From: Terfezia claveryi
Lineage: Eukaryota; Ascomycota; Pezizomycetes; Pezizales; Pezizaceae
DNA length: 64,000 nucleotides
NCBI GenBank assembly: GCA_015179025.1
Contig: WHUX01000020.1
Coordinates: 248,001-312,000 of the forward strand
Direction: 5' to 3'
The translations under genes were made by a program, and so were the position numbers. Each line of letters begins with the position of its first letter. Within the stretch, counting starts at the first letter, position 1. The notes under the pieces were generated by a model, which had not been told where the DNA came from, did no database searches, and saw only the letters and a list, made by a program, of their open reading frames with translations. This document shows, in pieces, positions 60,882 to 64,000 of this stretch.

Positions 60882-63800
60882 ATGGACAAGGAAAACGATC
60901 TACAAATCCAGCCTGCCAATATCACTTCTAACGGTAATTCTCACGATCATTCTAACGATCATTCTAATGGCCACCCTACTGGTGCTTCAAATGGCAAAGC
61001 CAAAGCCACACCTGTCCCTTTAGGAGGAAGGGACTCCAACTGGAAATATAAGGGAGCGAAAGAAAGGCCTACAAGAAAGGAAATGGAGCAGACCATGAGT
61101 GCTCTGACCAACTTGCTTCATGCGTCCAACAAACCGCTTCCAAATCGATACGGAGATGGAAAGGAACGAAAAAGTATCTATGACGAGAAATACGAGGGAG
61201 TATGGGGAGATATTAAGGCTCTGGCGAAACAAGGGAAACTTAGCGAATCATACAAGACAATCTCGACTGTGGCGAAGCACAAAAAACATGGTGGATATAC
61301 TGTTGACAAGACCTACATTGTCAGTTTTTGAGTCAGTCCCTAATTGGAGTAAACTCGCTAATTACCTCTCGCAGATGGAATATGTAATCAGACTTTCGTC
61401 TCATCTTCCAGCAAACTCCATGGCCCGTCTTCAATTGACGGCTCAGCAAGTAGATCAGTTATGGAATACACTCCAGCATCCCCCCTTTCGCTGCTTGGGA
61501 ATGCACACAAATTTAGACAGCCAGATGGTGCTTACAACAACCCTATGCATCCGAACCTTGGTCGAGCGGGAACTGCATATTCACGAACAGTCAAGCCGAT
61601 GACACTTACGCCAATGAGTTTGCCAGATGCTGGTCTCGTTTTTGACAGTGTTATGAGCCGAAGAGAATATCGACCACACCCAAATAACGTCAGCAGTATG
61701 CTGTTCTATGTTGCTAGCATTATTATCCATGGTGAGTAGTATCTCCTCGGATTGGCGAGAATTGTTCTTAACTTGGAAGATAGATGTTTTCCGAACAAAT
61801 CGCACAGACATCAGCATTAATGATACAAGTTCATATCTCGACTTGTCGCCTCTATATGGTAATAATCTCGAAGACCAGAAAAAAATGAGGACATTCAAGG
61901 GCGGAAAGCTCAAGCCAGATTGTTACAATGAGAAGAGAATTCTTGCATTCCCACCTGGTGTGAGTATCCTCTTGGTTATGTTTAACCGTTTCCACAACCA
62001 TGCCGCCGAGCAATTAGCGGGTATCAACGAGGGTGGAAGATTTGATCTCAAGATCAATCATCGCGATCCCGACCGGGAAGGCGCAGCGAGGAGAGCAGAG
62101 GAGGCGAGAGAAGAGGAGTTGTTCCAGACTGCAAGATTGTGAGTAAATTCTAGACCCAGTTTGCATTCGCTACGAAAGCAGTTTCTAATCTTTAAAAGGG
62201 TAACTTGTGGTCTCTATATAAACATGATCCTTTCGGATTACCTCCGGACCATCGTAAATTTGAACAGAACTGACAGTACCTGGACACTTGATCCTCGTTT
62301 TGAGCCTTCGAAAATCTATAACCCGAATGCCACCGAGATGGGAACTGGCAATTGCTGCTCAATCGAGTTCAATCTCGTCTACAGATGGCACAGCGCCATA
62401 TCCAAGCGTGACGAGATTTGGACTGAAGAGCTGTATAAGGAGATCTTTGGTGAGCATGTCAATGCACTCGATATGCCGCTTATGGACTTCCTCAAGGGCT
62501 TAGGACATTGGGAAGCCTCGCTTCCTGAAGATCCCGCCAAGAGGACCTTCAGCAGACTCCAGCGAAATCCTCAGACTGGTATGTTTGAAGATGATGACTT
62601 GGTCCAGATCTTGACCGACTCTATTGAGGACCCAGCTGGTGCTTTTGGTGCCAGAAATGTCCCCGCGATATTGCGTGCTGTTGAGATCATGGGCATCGAG
62701 CAGGGTCGTAAGTGGAGGGTTTCATCTCTCAACGAGTTCCGTTCCTTTTTTGGCTTGGAGCCCCATAAGACCTTTGAATCCATTAACCGAGATCCAGAGG
62801 TCGCGGATGCTCTCCGACAACTTTATGATCAGCCTGACTTTGTCGAGCTATATCCTGGCCTTGTTGCTGAGGAGGACAAGGTTCCCATGGTGCCTGGTGT
62901 CGGGATTTCTCCAACATTCACCATCAGTCGAGCGATTCTCAGTGATGCCGTTTGTCTAGTCAGAGGAGACAGGTTCTACACTCTCGACTATACTCCTGCC
63001 AACCTCACAAATTGGGGTTTCCAGGAAGTCGCAAGCGACCTCAATGTTCTCAATGGATGTGTCTTTTACAAACTCTTCCTCAAGTGTTTCCCTAACCACT
63101 TTACTTGGAACTCCATATACGCAATGTACCCACTCACCATCCCCTCCGAGAACGAGAAGATCATGAAAGACCTCGGCAAGTACGACCTCTTCGACTATAG
63201 CCCCCGAAGTACGTCAAGCCCCGAGTCCCTATCCTTAGTTACGCTACTACAAAGATGATCCTGGAAGACAAGCAAACCTACAATGTCATGTGGGATGGAT
63301 TTACCTGGATTTATGGGAAGGAATTTATGTTGTCCGGTGACACCGACTGGCACGAAGGTATGCGTCAATTTGTCGGTGAATGTCTCTTTGGCCAGCAGGC
63401 ATGGGAGAGGGAAGTCAAGCAGTTCTATGAAGATACATGTACACGTTTACTCAAAGACAAGAGATATCGCATTCCCAGTCCTGGAGGAAAAGGACCTGGT
63501 TGCTGGCAAATCGATGCCGTGCGCGATGTCAACAACCTCGCGCAGGCGAATTTCGCCGCGACGTTATGGGGCTTGCCGCTCAAGACTAAGGATAACCCGA
63601 AAGATTTCTTTACAGAGCAAGAAATGCAGCAGATTTTGACACTCATGTTCGTGTGTATCTTCTTTGACGTCGACCCATCAAAATCCTTCCCTCTCCGCTA
63701 CGCAGTCCAGCAGCTCGTGCGGCAATTTGGAAAGCTCGTCGAGTTCGAAGTCAAGGCTGTGCATTCCCCAATCGGGGCTATGTTGTCGGGAAGATACTTC

Positions 63801-64000
63801 AAGAAGAGAAATACCTCCGCGCTCCAGTCATATGGCCTCAAAATGATCCAACGACTTCTTGAGGGCGGAAGCTCCCCTGAGGACGTCGCTTGGTCGTATG
63901 TTCTGCCCGCCGCTGGCGCTTCAAATGCAAACCAAGGTCAAGTCTTCGCACAGGTCCTTGATTTTTACCTCCGCCCCGAGAATACGCTGCATCTCGCTGA
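60882..64000 (+). CDS. Ppo-type fatty-acid dioxygenase / linoleate diol synthase, partial, two frame breaks
   Basis: Oxylipin (psi factor) synthase: an N-terminal haem peroxidase domain oxygenates linoleate or oleate, and a C-terminal P450 domain isomerises the hydroperoxide. Exons: 60882-61319, 61375-61731, 61784-62138 and 62199 to the window edge. Peroxidase landmarks are the distal-histidine region SSMLFYVASIIIHD, SSYLDLSPLYGNN, FNRFHNHAAEQLA, and YRWHS with the catalytic Tyr and proximal His. The P450 half has KEFMLSGDTDWH and NANQGQVFAQVLDFYL, which carries the ANXXQ motif of diol and allene oxide synthases. The haem-cysteine region lies beyond the window. Two shifts break the frame: one at the C run 61480-61485 (between LWNTLQHPP and LSLLGN), one at 63201-63205 (before KYVKPRVPILSYA). 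Each is one base short. Either sequence errors or a pseudogene. Confidence 0.9.

Noticed and set aside
63209..63238. Possible 30-nt intron (GTACGT...CTTAG) as an alternative to the second Ppo frame break
   Set aside because: It is too short for splicing and would remove KYVKPRVPIL, which aligns with conserved Ppo sequence.

Overview
The window looks like nuclear DNA of a filamentous ascomycete (Pezizomycotina). The evidence is short GT-AG introns (mostly 55-76 nt) with CTAAC/CTAAT-type branch sites, a PalH pH sensor, a Ppo-type fatty-acid dioxygenase, a Tem1/Spg1 GTPase and an Adr1-like C2H2 regulator. Gene density is low: eight confidently recognised genes plus one plausible hypothetical gene in 64 kb. 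Intergenic DNA is long and rich in homopolymers, inverted repeats and minisatellites, which would suit a repeat-rich lineage such as the Pezizomycetes. That placement is inference.

Layout. 3163-6724 (-) is a C2H2 / fungal-specific transcription factor, followed by 7.4 kb of non-coding DNA. 14157-17000 (+) is palH, with three GCCAAG (PacC-type) hexamers upstream. 19448-22487 (+) is the sorting nexin MVP1 in four exons. 22935-23860 is a large inverted repeat around a minisatellite. 24574-26390 (-) is a secreted alkaline phosphatase in six exons. 26391-31255 is repeat-rich and holds a 236-bp TA-flanked MITE-like element, a 140-bp hairpin and a cluster of an AGTCTGG motif. 31256-34653 (+) is a plasma-membrane Na+/H+ antiporter with a 7-codon first exon. 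36865-37904 (+) is a Tem1/Spg1-like GTPase. 38940-41235 (+) is a thimet-type metallopeptidase.

41236-55276 is a 14-kb gene-poor tract. It holds a small putative spliced gene, a tandem array, a Helitron remnant, an LTR-like stretch and a 1.2-kb element with perfect 25-bp terminal inverted repeats. 55277-56606 (-) is a secreted histidine phosphatase with one frame break. 57359-57874 (-) is a lysine-rich hypothetical protein. 58150-58725 (+) holds remnants resembling a fungal ubiquitin-like-domain gene. 60882 to the window edge (+) is a Ppo/linoleate diol synthase with two frame breaks.

How they may work together. PalH (ambient pH sensing), the alkaline phosphatase (a class often induced at alkaline pH) and the Na+/H+ antiporter (alkali-cation and pH homeostasis) lie within about 20 kb, so a loose pH-response neighbourhood is possible; this is inference. 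The other genes (septation GTPase, peptidase, endosomal sorting nexin, oxylipin synthase) look like unrelated housekeeping or regulatory functions. The three frame breaks each look like one missing base in a C/G run, which points first to sequence error. Exon boundaries were worked out by hand from splice signals and reading frame.
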